Positions 53,534 to 62,276 of a stretch of 64,000 nucleotides of DNA are shown here, piece by piece. The first letter of the stretch is position 1. Each line of letters starts with the position of its first letter. Under the pieces are notes generated by a model. That model made no database searches. It saw only the letters and a list, made by a program, of their open reading frames with translations, and had not been told where the DNA came from. Position numbers and translations under genes: made by a program. The stretch spans positions 415,881 to 479,880 of the forward strand of contig NZ_JADPJG010000002.1 in the NCBI RefSeq assembly GCF_023073335.1, in the 5' to 3' direction. The DNA comes from Bradyrhizobium sp. 21 (GTDB lineage: Bacteria > Pseudomonadota > Alphaproteobacteria > Rhizobiales > Xanthobacteraceae).

Positions 53534-53716
53534 CTATTCGGGGCGGCTACCTGGCTTGGCCTCGCGGGCCAACCTTTCCGCTTTGAGCCGCTCGCGGTTC
53601 TCGTTGAAGGAATGCTGGTCCTTCGCATAGTCATTCATCGGCTTTTGCGTTGGGGCTGGCTTGAACGCCTTGTCAGCTTCACGCTTGGCGCGGTTAGGGG
53701 ATTGATCTTTCAACAT
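53534..53716 (-). CDS. Small hydrophilic protein (60 aa)
   Basis: 60 residues from the ATG at 53716 (MLKDQSPNRAKREADKAFKP), with GAGG nearby. The protein is highly charged, probably unstructured in part, with a helical end (SFNENRERLKAERLAREAK). I recall similar small proteins in Bradyrhizobium, of unknown role. The frame continues upstream to 53776, but this Met fits the ribosome binding site better. Confidence 0.6.
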   Translation of the reverse strand: MLKDQSPNRAKREADKAFKPAPTQKPMNDYAKDQHSFNENRERLKAERLAREAKPGSRPE

Positions 53717-54017
53717 TTCGACCTCACTTTCATGCACGTTCGTGGTCCAACCGGACGCGACGCCTTCCTCTCGCATGCTGCATGTTCAGCCCTCCTCTCC
53801 AGGGAGAAGGCGGTCACTTCTTCAGCGTTGGGCAGGTCTTTGCGAGGCGTTCAGTCGCTCGCTAGGGCCGCGGCACGCCCGCATTTGAGAGCATGCCGGT
53901 TGAGATGACAATAGCCGGCTGCCGCATCGGTTCCCCAAAATCGGTCTTAAATCGGCTTTAGCCCTTTCAATGCCGGGAGCGGGCCGATTGCGGGACATTG
54001 TCCATCTCCGCGGCAAC
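53717..54017. other. Intergenic region, no gene seen
   Basis: About 300 bp between the 60-aa protein gene and the terminator of the oxalate operon. It is expected to include the promoter of the 60-aa gene on the minus strand. Nothing else was recognised. Confidence 0.4.
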
Positions 54018-54048
54018 AAAAAAGGCCGCCGAAACCGGCGGCCTTTTG
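54018..54048 (-). terminator. Rho-independent terminator of gntR-oxc-frc
   Basis: AAAGGCCGCCG (54021-54031) and CGGCGGCCTTT (54036-54046) pair perfectly over 11 bp around AAAC. T-runs stand on both strands, so it can work in either direction. It is 20 bp after the frc stop. Confidence 0.9.
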
Positions 54049-54067
54049 TTGTCTCTGACAGCTCCGC

Positions 54068-55345
54068 TTACTCCGCGGCCTGCTTCTGCGGCGGGTCGAG
54101 TGCGCCGGACTTGTGGATGTCGGCGACCTGGTGATCGCTGAAGCCGAGCACCGAGCGCAGGATCTCGTCGGTGTGCTCGCCGAGGAGGGGCGAGCGCTCG
54201 ACGTCGCTCGGGGAGTCCGACAGCTTGATCGGGTTGCCGACGGAGATGTACTTGCCGCGGGTGGGATGATCGACTTCGACCACGGTGCCGGTCGCGCGCA
54301 GCGACTGGTCCTCGGCGATCTCCTTCATAGACAGGATCGGGCCGCAGGGGATGTCGTCCTTGTTGAGGATTTCCATCGCCTCGAACTTCGTCTTCGTCAT
54401 CGTCCACTGTTCGATGCGGCCGAAGATCTCGTTCAGGCGCGGCAAGCGAACCGCCGGCTTGGCGTAGTTCGGATCGGTCTTCCAGGTCGGCTCGCCGATC
54501 ACGTCGCAGATCTTCTCCCAGACCGGGGCCTGGGTGATGAAGTAGATGTAGGCGTTGGGGTCGGTCTCCCAGCCCTTGCACTTCAGGATGCGGCCGGGCT
54601 GGCCGCCGCCGGAATCGTTGCCAGCACGCGGCACCGCGTCGCCGAACGGAATGCCTTCGCCGAACTGGCTGTATTCCTTCAACGGGCCATGGGCGAGGCG
54701 CTGCTGGTCGCGCAGTTTCACGCGCGCGAGATTCAGGACACCGTCCTGCATCGCGGCGGTGACCTTCTGGCCCTTGCCCGAATGCGTGCGCTGATAGAGC
54801 GCGGTGACGATGCCGAGTGCCAGGTGCAGGCCGGTGCCGCTGTCGCCGATCTGCGCGCCGGTCACGAGCGGAAGACCGTCGCGGAAGCCGGTGGTGGAGG
54901 CGGCGCCGCCGGTGCACTGCGCGACGTTCTCATAGACCTTGCAGTCTTCGTACGGTCCGGGACCAAAACCCTTGATCGAGGCGACGATCATCTTCGGGTT
55001 GATCGCCTGGATCTTCTCCCAGGGAAAACCCATGCGGTCGAGCACGCCGGGGCCGAAGTTCTCGACCAGCACGTCGCACTTCTTGATCAGTTCGGTAAGG
55101 ACTTCCTTGCCCTTGGGGTTCTTGGTGTCGAGCGTGATCGAGCGCTTGTTGTGGTTGAGCATGGTGAAATACAGGCTGTCCACGTTCGGGATGTCCTGCA
55201 GCTGGCCGCGGGTGATGTCACCCACGCCCGGACGTTCCACCTTGATCACGTCGGCGCCGAACCATGCGAGCAACTGCGTGCAGGTCGGCCCGGACTGGAC
55301 GTGGGTGAAGTCGAGAATGCGAACGCCCTCGAGCGCTTTTGTCAT
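54068..55345 (-). CDS. frc: Formyl-CoA:oxalate CoA-transferase Frc
   Basis: 425 residues (O. formigenes Frc 428). The family III CoA-transferase start is [20 protein letters not shown], followed by [16 protein letters not shown]. The catalytic Asp168 is in [40 protein letters not shown] is close to Frc proteins. It moves CoA from formyl-CoA to oxalate and releases formate. It lies 64 bp after oxc in the operon gntR-oxc-frc. Confidence 0.95.
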   Translation of the reverse strand: MTKALEGVRILDFTHVQSGPTCTQLLAWFGADVIKVERPGVGDITRGQLQDIPNVDSLYFTMLNHNKRSITLDTKNPKGKEVLTELIKKCDVLVENFGPGVLDRMGFPWEKIQAINPKMIVASIKGFGPGPYEDCKVYENVAQCTGGAASTTGFRDGLPLVTGAQIGDSGTGLHLALGIVTALYQRTHSGKGQKVTAAMQDGVLNLARVKLRDQQRLAHGPLKEYSQFGEGIPFGDAVPRAGNDSGGGQPGRILKCKGWETDPNAYIYFITQAPVWEKICDVIGEPTWKTDPNYAKPAVRLPRLNEIFGRIEQWTMTKTKFEAMEILNKDDIPCGPILSMKEIAEDQSLRATGTVVEVDHPTRGKYISVGNPIKLSDSPSDVERSPLLGEHTDEILRSVLGFSDHQVADIHKSGALDPPQKQAAE

Positions 55346-55409
55346 CGTGTTGCTCCGTACTCTGATCTACCCCTGCACCCGCAGGGACCTTGTGGGTTGA
55401 AGGGGATGC

Positions 55410-57143
55410 TTACTTCTTCTTCTGCAGAACGCTCTGCGGATTGAGGTTGCCGATGCGGCCGCTCTCCGAGCCTGCGGCCGGATCGATCACGGCGTTGATG
55501 AGCGTCGGCTTGCCCGAGGCCATGGCTTCGTTGACGGCGCGCTTGAGCTCGTCCGGCGAGGTCGCGTTCACGCCGACGCCGCCAAAGGCTTCCATCATCT
55601 TGTCGTAGCGGGCGCCCTTGACGAACACCGTCGTCGCCGGATCCGAATTGACGCTGTTGACGTCGGTGCCGCGATAGATGCCGTCATTGTTGAAGATGAC
55701 GATGCAGATCGGCAGATTGTAGCGGCAGATGGTCTCGACCTCCATGCCGGAGAAGCCGAACGCGCTGTCGCCTTCCACCGCGAGCACGGGGTGACCGGTC
55801 TCCAGCGTCGCCGCAATCGCCTGGCCCATGCCAATGCCCATCACGCCCCAGGTGCCGACGTCGAGACGCTTGCGTGGGCGATACATGTCGATGACGCCGC
55901 GAGCGAGGTCGAGCGTGTTGGCGCCTTCGTTGACGAGGATCGCCTCGGGATGATCCTTGATCACGTTCTTCAGCACGCCGAGCGCACCGTGATAGTCCAT
56001 CGGCGATTTGTTGTTCATGAGCTTCGGCGCCATCTTGGCGACGTTCTCTTCGCGCTTGGTCGAAATCGCCTTGGTCCAATCGGCCGGCGGGGCGGTCCAG
56101 GTTGAACCCATCGCCTGGTTGAACGCCGCGACGACCGAGCCGATGTCGCCGACGACAGGCGCGACGATCTCGACGTTGGAGTCCATTTCCCTGGGCTCGA
56201 TGTCGACCTGGATGAACTTCTTGGGCGCTTCGCCCCAGTTCTTGCCCTTGCCGTGCGAGAGCAGCCAGTTCAGCCGCGCGCCGATCAGCAGCACGACGTC
56301 GGATTCCTTCAGCACCGTCGAACGCGCAGCACCTGCGCACTGCGGATGCGTGTCGGAGAGGAGGCCCTTGGCCATGCTCATCGGCAGGAAGGGCACGCCG
56401 CTCTTCTCGACGAAGGTTTTGATCTCCTCGTCGGCCTGCGCGTAGGCCGCGCCCTTGCCGAGGATGATGAGCGGACGTTTTGCGTTCTTCAAGACATCAA
56501 GCGCGCGCTTGATCGAAGCAGGCGAGGGGATCTGCGCGGGAGCAGCATCAATCACCTTGACCAGCGACTTCTGGCCGGCATCGGCGTTCATCACCTGGCC
56601 GAACAGTTTTGCGGGCAGGTCGAGATAGACGCCGCCGGGACGGCCGGAGACGGCGGCGCGGATCGCGCGGGCGAGACCGATGCCGATGTCCTGGGCATGC
56701 AGCACGCGATAGGCCGCCTTGCACAGCGGCTTGGCAATCGCGAGTTGGTCCATCTCTTCATAGTCGCCTTGCTGGAGGTCGACGATCTCGCGTTCGGAGG
56801 AGCCCGAGATCAGGATCATCGGGTAGCAGTTGGTGGTGGCGTGCGCGAGCGCGGTGAGACCGTTGAGGAAGCCGGGCGCGGAGACGGTGAGGCAGATGCC
56901 CGGCTTCTTGGTGAGGTAGCCGGCGATGCCCGCCGCATAACCGGCGTTCTGCTCGTGGCGGAACGAGATCATGCGGATGCCTTCGGCCTGCGCCATGCGG
57001 CCCAAATCCGTGATCGGGATGCCCGGCACATTATAGATGGTGTTGATGCCGTTCAGCTTGAGCGCGTCGATGACGAGATGAAAACCATCCGTCAATTCCT
57101 GCTCGGTGCCCGGTGCTTCGGACTTGGTCGCGGTATTCAGCAT
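55410..57143 (-). CDS. oxc: Oxalyl-CoA decarboxylase Oxc
   Basis: 577 residues from the ATG at 57143 ([20 protein letters not shown]). It is a thiamine diphosphate enzyme with the N-terminal PYR domain ([20 protein letters not shown], catalytic Glu in [11 protein letters not shown]), a central domain, and a C-terminal PP domain with Mg/TPP motif [20 protein letters not shown]...[12 protein letters not shown]. It converts oxalyl-CoA to formyl-CoA and CO2. It is coexpressed with frc downstream and gntR upstream (79 bp gap). The frame is open to 57311, but the start given agrees with family length. Confidence 0.96.
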   Translation of the reverse strand: MLNTATKSEAPGTEQELTDGFHLVIDALKLNGINTIYNVPGIPITDLGRMAQAEGIRMISFRHEQNAGYAAGIAGYLTKKPGICLTVSAPGFLNGLTALAHATTNCYPMILISGSSEREIVDLQQGDYEEMDQLAIAKPLCKAAYRVLHAQDIGIGLARAIRAAVSGRPGGVYLDLPAKLFGQVMNADAGQKSLVKVIDAAPAQIPSPASIKRALDVLKNAKRPLIILGKGAAYAQADEEIKTFVEKSGVPFLPMSMAKGLLSDTHPQCAGAARSTVLKESDVVLLIGARLNWLLSHGKGKNWGEAPKKFIQVDIEPREMDSNVEIVAPVVGDIGSVVAAFNQAMGSTWTAPPADWTKAISTKREENVAKMAPKLMNNKSPMDYHGALGVLKNVIKDHPEAILVNEGANTLDLARGVIDMYRPRKRLDVGTWGVMGIGMGQAIAATLETGHPVLAVEGDSAFGFSGMEVETICRYNLPICIVIFNNDGIYRGTDVNSVNSDPATTVFVKGARYDKMMEAFGGVGVNATSPDELKRAVNEAMASGKPTLINAVIDPAAGSESGRIGNLNPQSVLQKKK

Positions 57144-57222
57144 GGGCCTTGTCTCCCTGGTCTCAAAGATGCCGTTTAGGCTTTGCGGGCGAATGGCTCG
57201 CCCTTCTGGTGAACGTTGCAAG

Positions 57223-57951
57223 TCAAAAGAGTTCCTGACCGTGCGCTTCGACGTAAGCGGCAAGGCCCAGGGTGTGGTCGCGGGCGCGCTTCTCGGCGAG
57301 CTCGGTGTCACGCGCTTCCAGTGCTTCGATCATGCCGAGATGCTCGGGTAGCGAAGTCGCAGTGCGGTCCTTGCGTCCGATGGTCAGTTGCCGGTAGCCG
57401 CGCACGTGCAGCAGGAGGTCGTTGGTGAGATCGACCAGCACCGGCGATTCCGACAGCGAGATCAGCGCCTGGTGGAACGCGATGTTGGCGCGCGAATATT
57501 CCTCGACGTGATCCTCGGGCAGGCGGTCCTTGCCAAACTCCTTGAAGTAGTCGCGCAGTGCCGTGATGTCCTTCTTGCGCGCGGTGGTGGTGATGAGGCG
57601 GGCCGCCATGCTCTCCAGCGCCGCCCAGGCGCGGATCATGTCGACGATTTCGCTCTTGGTCCTGCGCACCACCATGATGCCGCGGCGCGGAACCGTTTTC
57701 ACGAAACCGTCCTGCTCGAGCATCGCGATGGCTTCGCGGATCGGCGTGCGGCTGACACCCAGGCGCTCTGACAGCGCGCGCTCGTCGAGCATCACCGGCT
57801 CGGGCGTCGAATAGATGTCCATCTTGAGGATGGCTTCCTTCAAGGCGTCATACGCCTTGTTCTTGAAGCTGCTCTCCGGGGCAATACGAACGATTGCGAT
57901 ATCTGCCTCGGCCATGTTCGGCAACGCCTTGGTTGGTTTCCGCAGTGACAC
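57223..57951 (-). CDS. GntR-family (FCD domain) regulator, probable repressor of the oxalate genes
   Basis: 242 residues from a GTG at 57951 with a strong GGAGGA upstream. The winged helix reads [20 protein letters not shown] then [19 protein letters not shown], where the second part forms the wing. The FCD effector domain has metal/ligand His residues ([38 protein letters not shown]). First gene of gntR-oxc-frc. Two operator-like sites stand between it and the divergent acyl-CoA synthetase gene, so it likely controls itself and both directions. An oxalate-derived effector is an inference. Confidence 0.9.
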   Translation of the reverse strand: MSLRKPTKALPNMAEADIAIVRIAPESSFKNKAYDALKEAILKMDIYSTPEPVMLDERALSERLGVSRTPIREAIAMLEQDGFVKTVPRRGIMVVRRTKSEIVDMIRAWAALESMAARLITTTARKKDITALRDYFKEFGKDRLPEDHVEEYSRANIAFHQALISLSESPVLVDLTNDLLLHVRGYRQLTIGRKDRTATSLPEHLGMIEALEARDTELAEKRARDHTLGLAAYVEAHGQELF

Positions 57952-58007
57952 GACGAATCTCCTCCAGTGGGAGTCGTCTTTTACAGGAATATTAACCGGA
58001 AAGTTTT

Positions 58008-58024
58008 TGGCATACCAAATACCA
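58008..58024. promoter_or_regulatory. GntR-type operator, site 5 (before gntR-oxc-frc)
   Basis: TGGCAT-ACCAA-ATACCA, a six-base inverted repeat with a single mismatch. It is 57 bp before the gntR start codon. Confidence 0.75.
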
Positions 58025-58088
58025 GAATGTCAAGCTGCCTATTTTTTGCAGCGTTCTAATCGGGGTCGCGGCTTGACAAGTTGGCTTC

Positions 58089-58105
58089 TGGCATACCAAA
58101 TGCCA
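58089..58105. promoter_or_regulatory. GntR-type operator, site 6 (before the acyl-CoA synthetase gene)
   Basis: TGGCAT-ACCAA-ATGCCA is a perfect palindrome with a five-base spacer, the best of the six sites. It lies 160 bp before the synthetase start codon and 81 bp from site 5. Confidence 0.78.
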
Positions 58106-58264
58106 TCGCCAGCCATTTTTGATCCAAAGCGGCGGAGTAACGTGGGCTTTATGCCACTGCGTTCCGCGACATGGAACGGAGCGCCGCGAATGGCAAGCAT
58201 CACGGGCAGCCGCACCACGCGCGCGCTTTGAGAACGCAAGAACTAAGGTCAAGGGAGAAGCCAC

Positions 58265-60394
58265 ATGTCCAATTCCAAAGATGCCGTCCGCAAGGTGCTT
58301 GACCAGGTCAAGGCGGACAACCGCACCAGCCTGACCGCGCCGGAAGGCAAGCTGGTCTGCGACGCCTACGGCATTCCGGTGCCGAAGGAGGGCGTGGCGA
58401 AATCGGCCGGCGAGGCCGGCAAGATGGCCTCGTCCATGGGCTTCCCGGTGGTTATGAAGATCGTCTCGCCGGATATTCTCCACAAGACCGAAGCCGGCGG
58501 CGTCATCGTCGGCCTCAAGACGGTCGAAGACGCCGAGAGGGCCTACGAGACCATTCTCGGCAACGCCAGGAAGTACAAGTCCGATGCCAAGATCGAGGGC
58601 GTCCAGGTGCAGCAGATGCTGGCCGGCGGCACCGAAGTCATCGTCGGCTCGATCACCGACGCCTCGTTCGGCAAGCTGGTCGCCTTCGGCCTCGGCGGCG
58701 TGCTGGTCGAGGTGCTGAAGGACATCACCTTCCGCCTCGCGCCCGCGACCAAGGAAGACGCGCTGTCGATGCTCGACGGTATCCAGGCGCATGAGATTCT
58801 GAAGGGCGTACGCGGCGGCGAGCCGGTCAACCGCACGGCGCTGGCGGACGTCATCGTCAAGGTCTCGCAGCTCGTCACGGATTTTCCGGAGATGGTCGAG
58901 CTCGACCTCAATCCGGTGTTCGCGACGGCGAAGGATGCGATCGCTGCCGACGTCCGCATCGTCGTTGACTTCGCCTATGTGCCCAAGCCGAAACCGCGCC
59001 CGACCGAAGAGATCGTCGCGGCCATGAGCCGCATCATGCAGCCGAAGGCGGTCGCCGTGGTCGGCGCCTCGGCCGAGGACGGCAAGATCGGCAACTCCGT
59101 GATGAAGAACCTCATCAATGGCGGCTACAAGGGCGACATCTACCCGATCCATCCCAAGGCCGCCGAAATCCTCGGCTACAAGGCCTATAAGAGCGTCAAG
59201 GACGTGCCGGGTGTGATCGACACCGCGGTGTTCGCGATCCCCGCGAAGTTCGTGGCCGGCGCGCTGGTCGAATGCGGCGAGAAGAAAATTCCGGGTGCGG
59301 TGCTGATTCCGTCGGGCTTTGCCGAAGCCGGCGCGCCGGAGCTGCAGGCCGAGATCGTCGAGATCGGCAAGAAGTACGACATTCGGCTGATGGGGCCGAA
59401 CATCTACGGCTTCTACTACACGCCGGCCAATCTCTGCGCGACCTTCTGCACGGCTTACGACGTCAAGGGCCACGCGGCGCTGTCCTCGCAGTCGGGCGGC
59501 ATCGGCATGGCGATCATCGGCTTCTCCCGTTCGGCCAAGATGGGCGTCTCCGCGATCGTCGGCCTCGGCAACAAGTCCGACATCGACGAGGACGATCTGC
59601 TCGCCTTCTTCGAGCAGGATCCGAACACCAATTTGATCGCGCAGCACTGCGAAGACCTCAAGGACGGCCGCGCCTTTGCCGAAGCCGCCAAGCGCGTCTC
59701 CAAGAAGAAGCCGGTCATCGTGCTCAAGGCCGGCCGCACCTCGGCCGGCGCCAAGGCGGCCTCGTCGCACACCGGCGCGCTCGCCGGCAACGACAAGATC
59801 TACGAGGACGTCCTGGCGCAGTCGGGCGTGATCCGGGCGCGGTCGTTGCGGCAGCTGCTCGAATTCGCCCGCGGCGTGCCGGTGTTGCCGACGCCGAAGG
59901 GCGAGAACGTGCTGATCATCACGGGTGCCGGCGGCTCGGGCGTGCTGCTGTCGGACTCTTGCGTCGACAACGGCCTGTCGCTGATGGCGATGCCGCCGGA
60001 TCTGGATGCTGCCTTCCGCAAGTTCATCCCGCCGTTCGGTGCGGCCGGAAACCCCGTGGATATCACCGGCGGCGAGCCGCCGATCACCTATGTCAACACG
60101 GTGAAGCTCGGCCTGACGGACGAGCGCATCCATTCGCTGATCCTCGGCTATTGGCACACTATCGTCACGCCGCCGATGGTGTTCGCCCGCAACATGGTCG
60201 AGGTGAAGAAGGAGATGGAGGCCAAGGGCTTCGTGAAGCCGATCGTCGCCTCGCTCGCCGGCGACGTCGAGGTCGAGGAAGCCGCCGAATATCTCTACCA
60301 GAACGGCATCCCGGCCTATGCCTATTCGACCGAGCTGCCGGTCGAGGTCTTGGGCGCCAAGTACAAATGGGCGCGCGGGGCAGGGCTGCTCTGA
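58265..60394 (+). CDS. NDP-forming acyl-CoA synthetase (acetate-CoA ligase family), probable oxalate pathway enzyme
   Basis: 709 residues. The N-terminal ATP-grasp domain (~1-235) includes FPVVMKIVSPDILHKTEAGG. A CoA-binding domain follows (~260-350: KAVAVVGASAEDGKIGNSVM), and then the ligase domain with the phospho-His502 motif ASSHTGALAGND and SQSGGIGMAIIGFSRSAKMG. The order ATP-grasp first is a permutation of the usual NDP-forming synthetases. The gene is divergent from gntR-oxc-frc with shared operators, so it may form a CoA ester (formyl-, oxalyl- or another acyl-CoA) that feeds Frc. That substrate is inference. Confidence 0.9.
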   Translation: MSNSKDAVRKVLDQVKADNRTSLTAPEGKLVCDAYGIPVPKEGVAKSAGEAGKMASSMGFPVVMKIVSPDILHKTEAGGVIVGLKTVEDAERAYETILGNARKYKSDAKIEGVQVQQMLAGGTEVIVGSITDASFGKLVAFGLGGVLVEVLKDITFRLAPATKEDALSMLDGIQAHEILKGVRGGEPVNRTALADVIVKVSQLVTDFPEMVELDLNPVFATAKDAIAADVRIVVDFAYVPKPKPRPTEEIVAAMSRIMQPKAVAVVGASAEDGKIGNSVMKNLINGGYKGDIYPIHPKAAEILGYKAYKSVKDVPGVIDTAVFAIPAKFVAGALVECGEKKIPGAVLIPSGFAEAGAPELQAEIVEIGKKYDIRLMGPNIYGFYYTPANLCATFCTAYDVKGHAALSSQSGGIGMAIIGFSRSAKMGVSAIVGLGNKSDIDEDDLLAFFEQDPNTNLIAQHCEDLKDGRAFAEAAKRVSKKKPVIVLKAGRTSAGAKAASSHTGALAGNDKIYEDVLAQSGVIRARSLRQLLEFARGVPVLPTPKGENVLIITGAGGSGVLLSDSCVDNGLSLMAMPPDLDAAFRKFIPPFGAAGNPVDITGGEPPITYVNTVKLGLTDERIHSLILGYWHTIVTPPMVFARNMVEVKKEMEAKGFVKPIVASLAGDVEVEEAAEYLYQNGIPAYAYSTELPVEVLGAKYKWARGAGLL

Positions 60395-60407
60395 GGCGCT
60401 ACTTCAT

Positions 60408-60429
60408 CTCTCCTCGCTCGCGGGGAGAG
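60408..60429 (+). terminator. CTCTCC...GGAGAG hairpin after the acyl-CoA synthetase gene
   Basis: A 9-bp stem (with one G-T pair) joins 60408-60416 and 60421-60429. This resembles a common Bradyrhizobium palindromic element as well as a terminator; no T-run follows. Confidence 0.55.
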
Positions 60430-60430
60430 G

Positions 60431-60442
60431 TGACAATTGTCA
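60431..60442. promoter_or_regulatory. Palindrome TGACAATTGTCA before the IclR gene
   Basis: A perfect 12-bp palindrome, identical to the core of the palindrome before ccmI (14025-14036). It overlaps the TTG that opens the IclR frame (60437). If translation starts at 60461 it is a good candidate for an operator or leader element. Confidence 0.4.
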
Positions 60443-61288
60443 GGTCGCGAGGGCAAGAACGTGATCCGGCGTAAATCGCTCGAGCCTCGATCGCCATCGG
60501 AGGCCGACCGCGACGGCGGCGTACAATCCGTCGACCGCGCGCTATCGATTCTGGAGACGCTGGCCGAAGACGACGAGGGCTATCGCCTCAGCGACCTCGC
60601 CGTTCGCACCGGGCTGTCAGCCTCGACCGTGCATCGCCTGCTGGCGACGCTGGAGAGCCGCCGCTTCGTGCAGTTCGACCGCGCCGAATCCAAATGGCAT
60701 GTCGGCGTGCGCAGCTTCACGGTCGGCGCGAGCTTTGCGCGGCGGCGCAATTTTTCCGCGCAGGCGATCCCATACCTCCGCAAGCTGCGCGATCTCACCC
60801 GCGAGACCGCCAACCTCGCCGTCGTCGACGACGAGTTCATCATCGTGCTGACCCGGATGGAGAGCCGCGAGATCATGCGTTCGCTGACCAAGGTCGGCGG
60901 CCGCGTCGCCATGGTGACGTCGGGCGTCGGCAAGGCGGTGCTTGCGACCTATTCGGACGAGGACGTCGCCGCCGTCATCCGTCATCACGGCATGCCCCGC
61001 CTGACCGAGAAATCCATCGTGCGACCGAGCGATCTGTTCAAGGAGCTCGCGACCATCCGCAAGCAGGGTTTTGCGATCGACGACGAGGAAGCGGAGATCG
61101 GCCTGCGCTGCGTCGCCGCCGTGGTCTACAACGCGCTGGCCGAACCGCTGGCCGCGATCTCGGTGTCCGGCCTGACCAGCCGGGTCACCGACGCGCGGCT
61201 GCCGGAGATCGGCTGCGTAGTGCGGGACGTCGCGGCGGAACTGACAGCGGCACTTGGCGGCATGATGCCGGCGGTAAAGTCGGGTTGA
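60437..61288 (+). CDS. IclR-family transcriptional regulator
   Basis: Up to 283 residues; the TTG at 60437 opens the frame, but the GTG at 60461 (VIRRKSLEPRSPS) is a plausible later start. The winged helix includes SVDRALSILETLAEDDEGYR and LSDLAVRTGLSASTVHRLLA. The effector domain has a ligand-pocket segment (ALRKL-type region IPYLRKLRDLTRETANLAVV) and ends with TSRVTDARLPEIGCVVRDVA. IclR proteins often control acid or aromatic catabolism. It follows the acyl-CoA synthetase gene by 42 bp, with a hairpin between. Confidence 0.9.
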   Translation: MSGREGKNVIRRKSLEPRSPSEADRDGGVQSVDRALSILETLAEDDEGYRLSDLAVRTGLSASTVHRLLATLESRRFVQFDRAESKWHVGVRSFTVGASFARRRNFSAQAIPYLRKLRDLTRETANLAVVDDEFIIVLTRMESREIMRSLTKVGGRVAMVTSGVGKAVLATYSDEDVAAVIRHHGMPRLTEKSIVRPSDLFKELATIRKQGFAIDDEEAEIGLRCVAAVVYNALAEPLAAISVSGLTSRVTDARLPEIGCVVRDVAAELTAALGGMMPAVKSG

Positions 61289-61397
61289 GGCAGGCTGGCG
61301 CCCCACCGCCACCCCCGTGGACGAAATCAGCTCTGGCGGCAAGAGCCCCGACATCGGTATATCCCTCCGCAATTGTCGCGTCCTTTTGGGGAAAATC

Positions 61398-62192
61398 ATG
61401 CCGTCAGAGCTCCGTTCGCCCCGTCTCGCCGTCCTGATCGATGCCGACAATGCGTCGGCAAAGATCGCGGACGGATTGTTCGAGGAGATTGCCAAGATCG
61501 GGGAGGCAAGCGTCCGCCGCATCTACGGCGACTTCTCCAATGCCAGGTCCAGGGGCTGGGCCGACATCCTGTCGAAGCACGCCATTATCCCGCAGCAGCA
61601 ATTCGCCTATACGACGGGAAAGAATGCATCCGACATCACCCTGGTCATCGACGCGATGGACCTGCTTCACAGCGGCCGGTTCGATGGCTTCTGCCTGGTG
61701 TCGTCCGACAGCGACTTCACCCGTCTGGCCGCGCGCATCCGGGAGCAGGGCGTCGATGTCTTCGGGTTCGGCGAGCAGAAGACGCCGGAAAGCTTCCGGC
61801 AGGCCTGCCGCAGGTTCGTCTACACCGAGAACCTGCTCGCCGCCCCGGCGAATGCCCAGGGCGCCGCCGCGAAGTCGACCTCGCTTCAGCCGCCCGATGC
61901 AGCGACCCCCATCATCAAGAAGGTGATCACCCAGATGGAGAGCGAGGACGGCTGGGTTACGCTCGGGGAAGTCGGCCGGCAGCTTGCCAATCTCGCTTCC
62001 GATTTCGATCCGAGGACCTACGGGTTCCGCAAGCTGAGCGACCTCGTGCGGAAGACGAATTCCTTCGAGATCGATGAGCCGAAGGGCCGGTCGATGCGGA
62101 TTCGGGTCAAGCCCGCTGCCGCACCGCCGTCGAGGCCGCGGAGCTCGCGCAGAAGGTCAGGGGCGGCAGGCGGTTCGCCGCCTAAGGCGTAA
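61398..62192 (+). CDS. NYN-domain (PIN-like) nuclease with C-terminal OST-HTH/LOTUS domain
   Basis: 264 residues from the ATG at 61398 (MPSELRSPRLAVLIDADNAS). The NYN domain has the acidic residues of PIN-like nucleases in AVLIDADNASAK, ASDITLVIDAMDLLHSGRFD and CLVSSDSDFTRLAARIREQG. The C-terminal ~80 residues (ITQMESEDGWVTLGEVGRQL, FDPRTYGFRKLSDLVRKTNS) form an OST-HTH/LOTUS RNA-binding domain. Such proteins are thought to act on RNA. A basic tail (PRSSRRRSGAAGG) ends the protein. Confidence 0.9.
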   Translation: MPSELRSPRLAVLIDADNASAKIADGLFEEIAKIGEASVRRIYGDFSNARSRGWADILSKHAIIPQQQFAYTTGKNASDITLVIDAMDLLHSGRFDGFCLVSSDSDFTRLAARIREQGVDVFGFGEQKTPESFRQACRRFVYTENLLAAPANAQGAAAKSTSLQPPDAATPIIKKVITQMESEDGWVTLGEVGRQLANLASDFDPRTYGFRKLSDLVRKTNSFEIDEPKGRSMRIRVKPAAAPPSRPRSSRRRSGAAGGSPPKA

Positions 62193-62276
62193 GCAGAGGT
62201 GCCGTTATATTTGACCTTGCCCGGTCTGGCGCGGGGCGTAACCATCGCGGGGTCCTAACGTTACGCGAGAGCCCCC

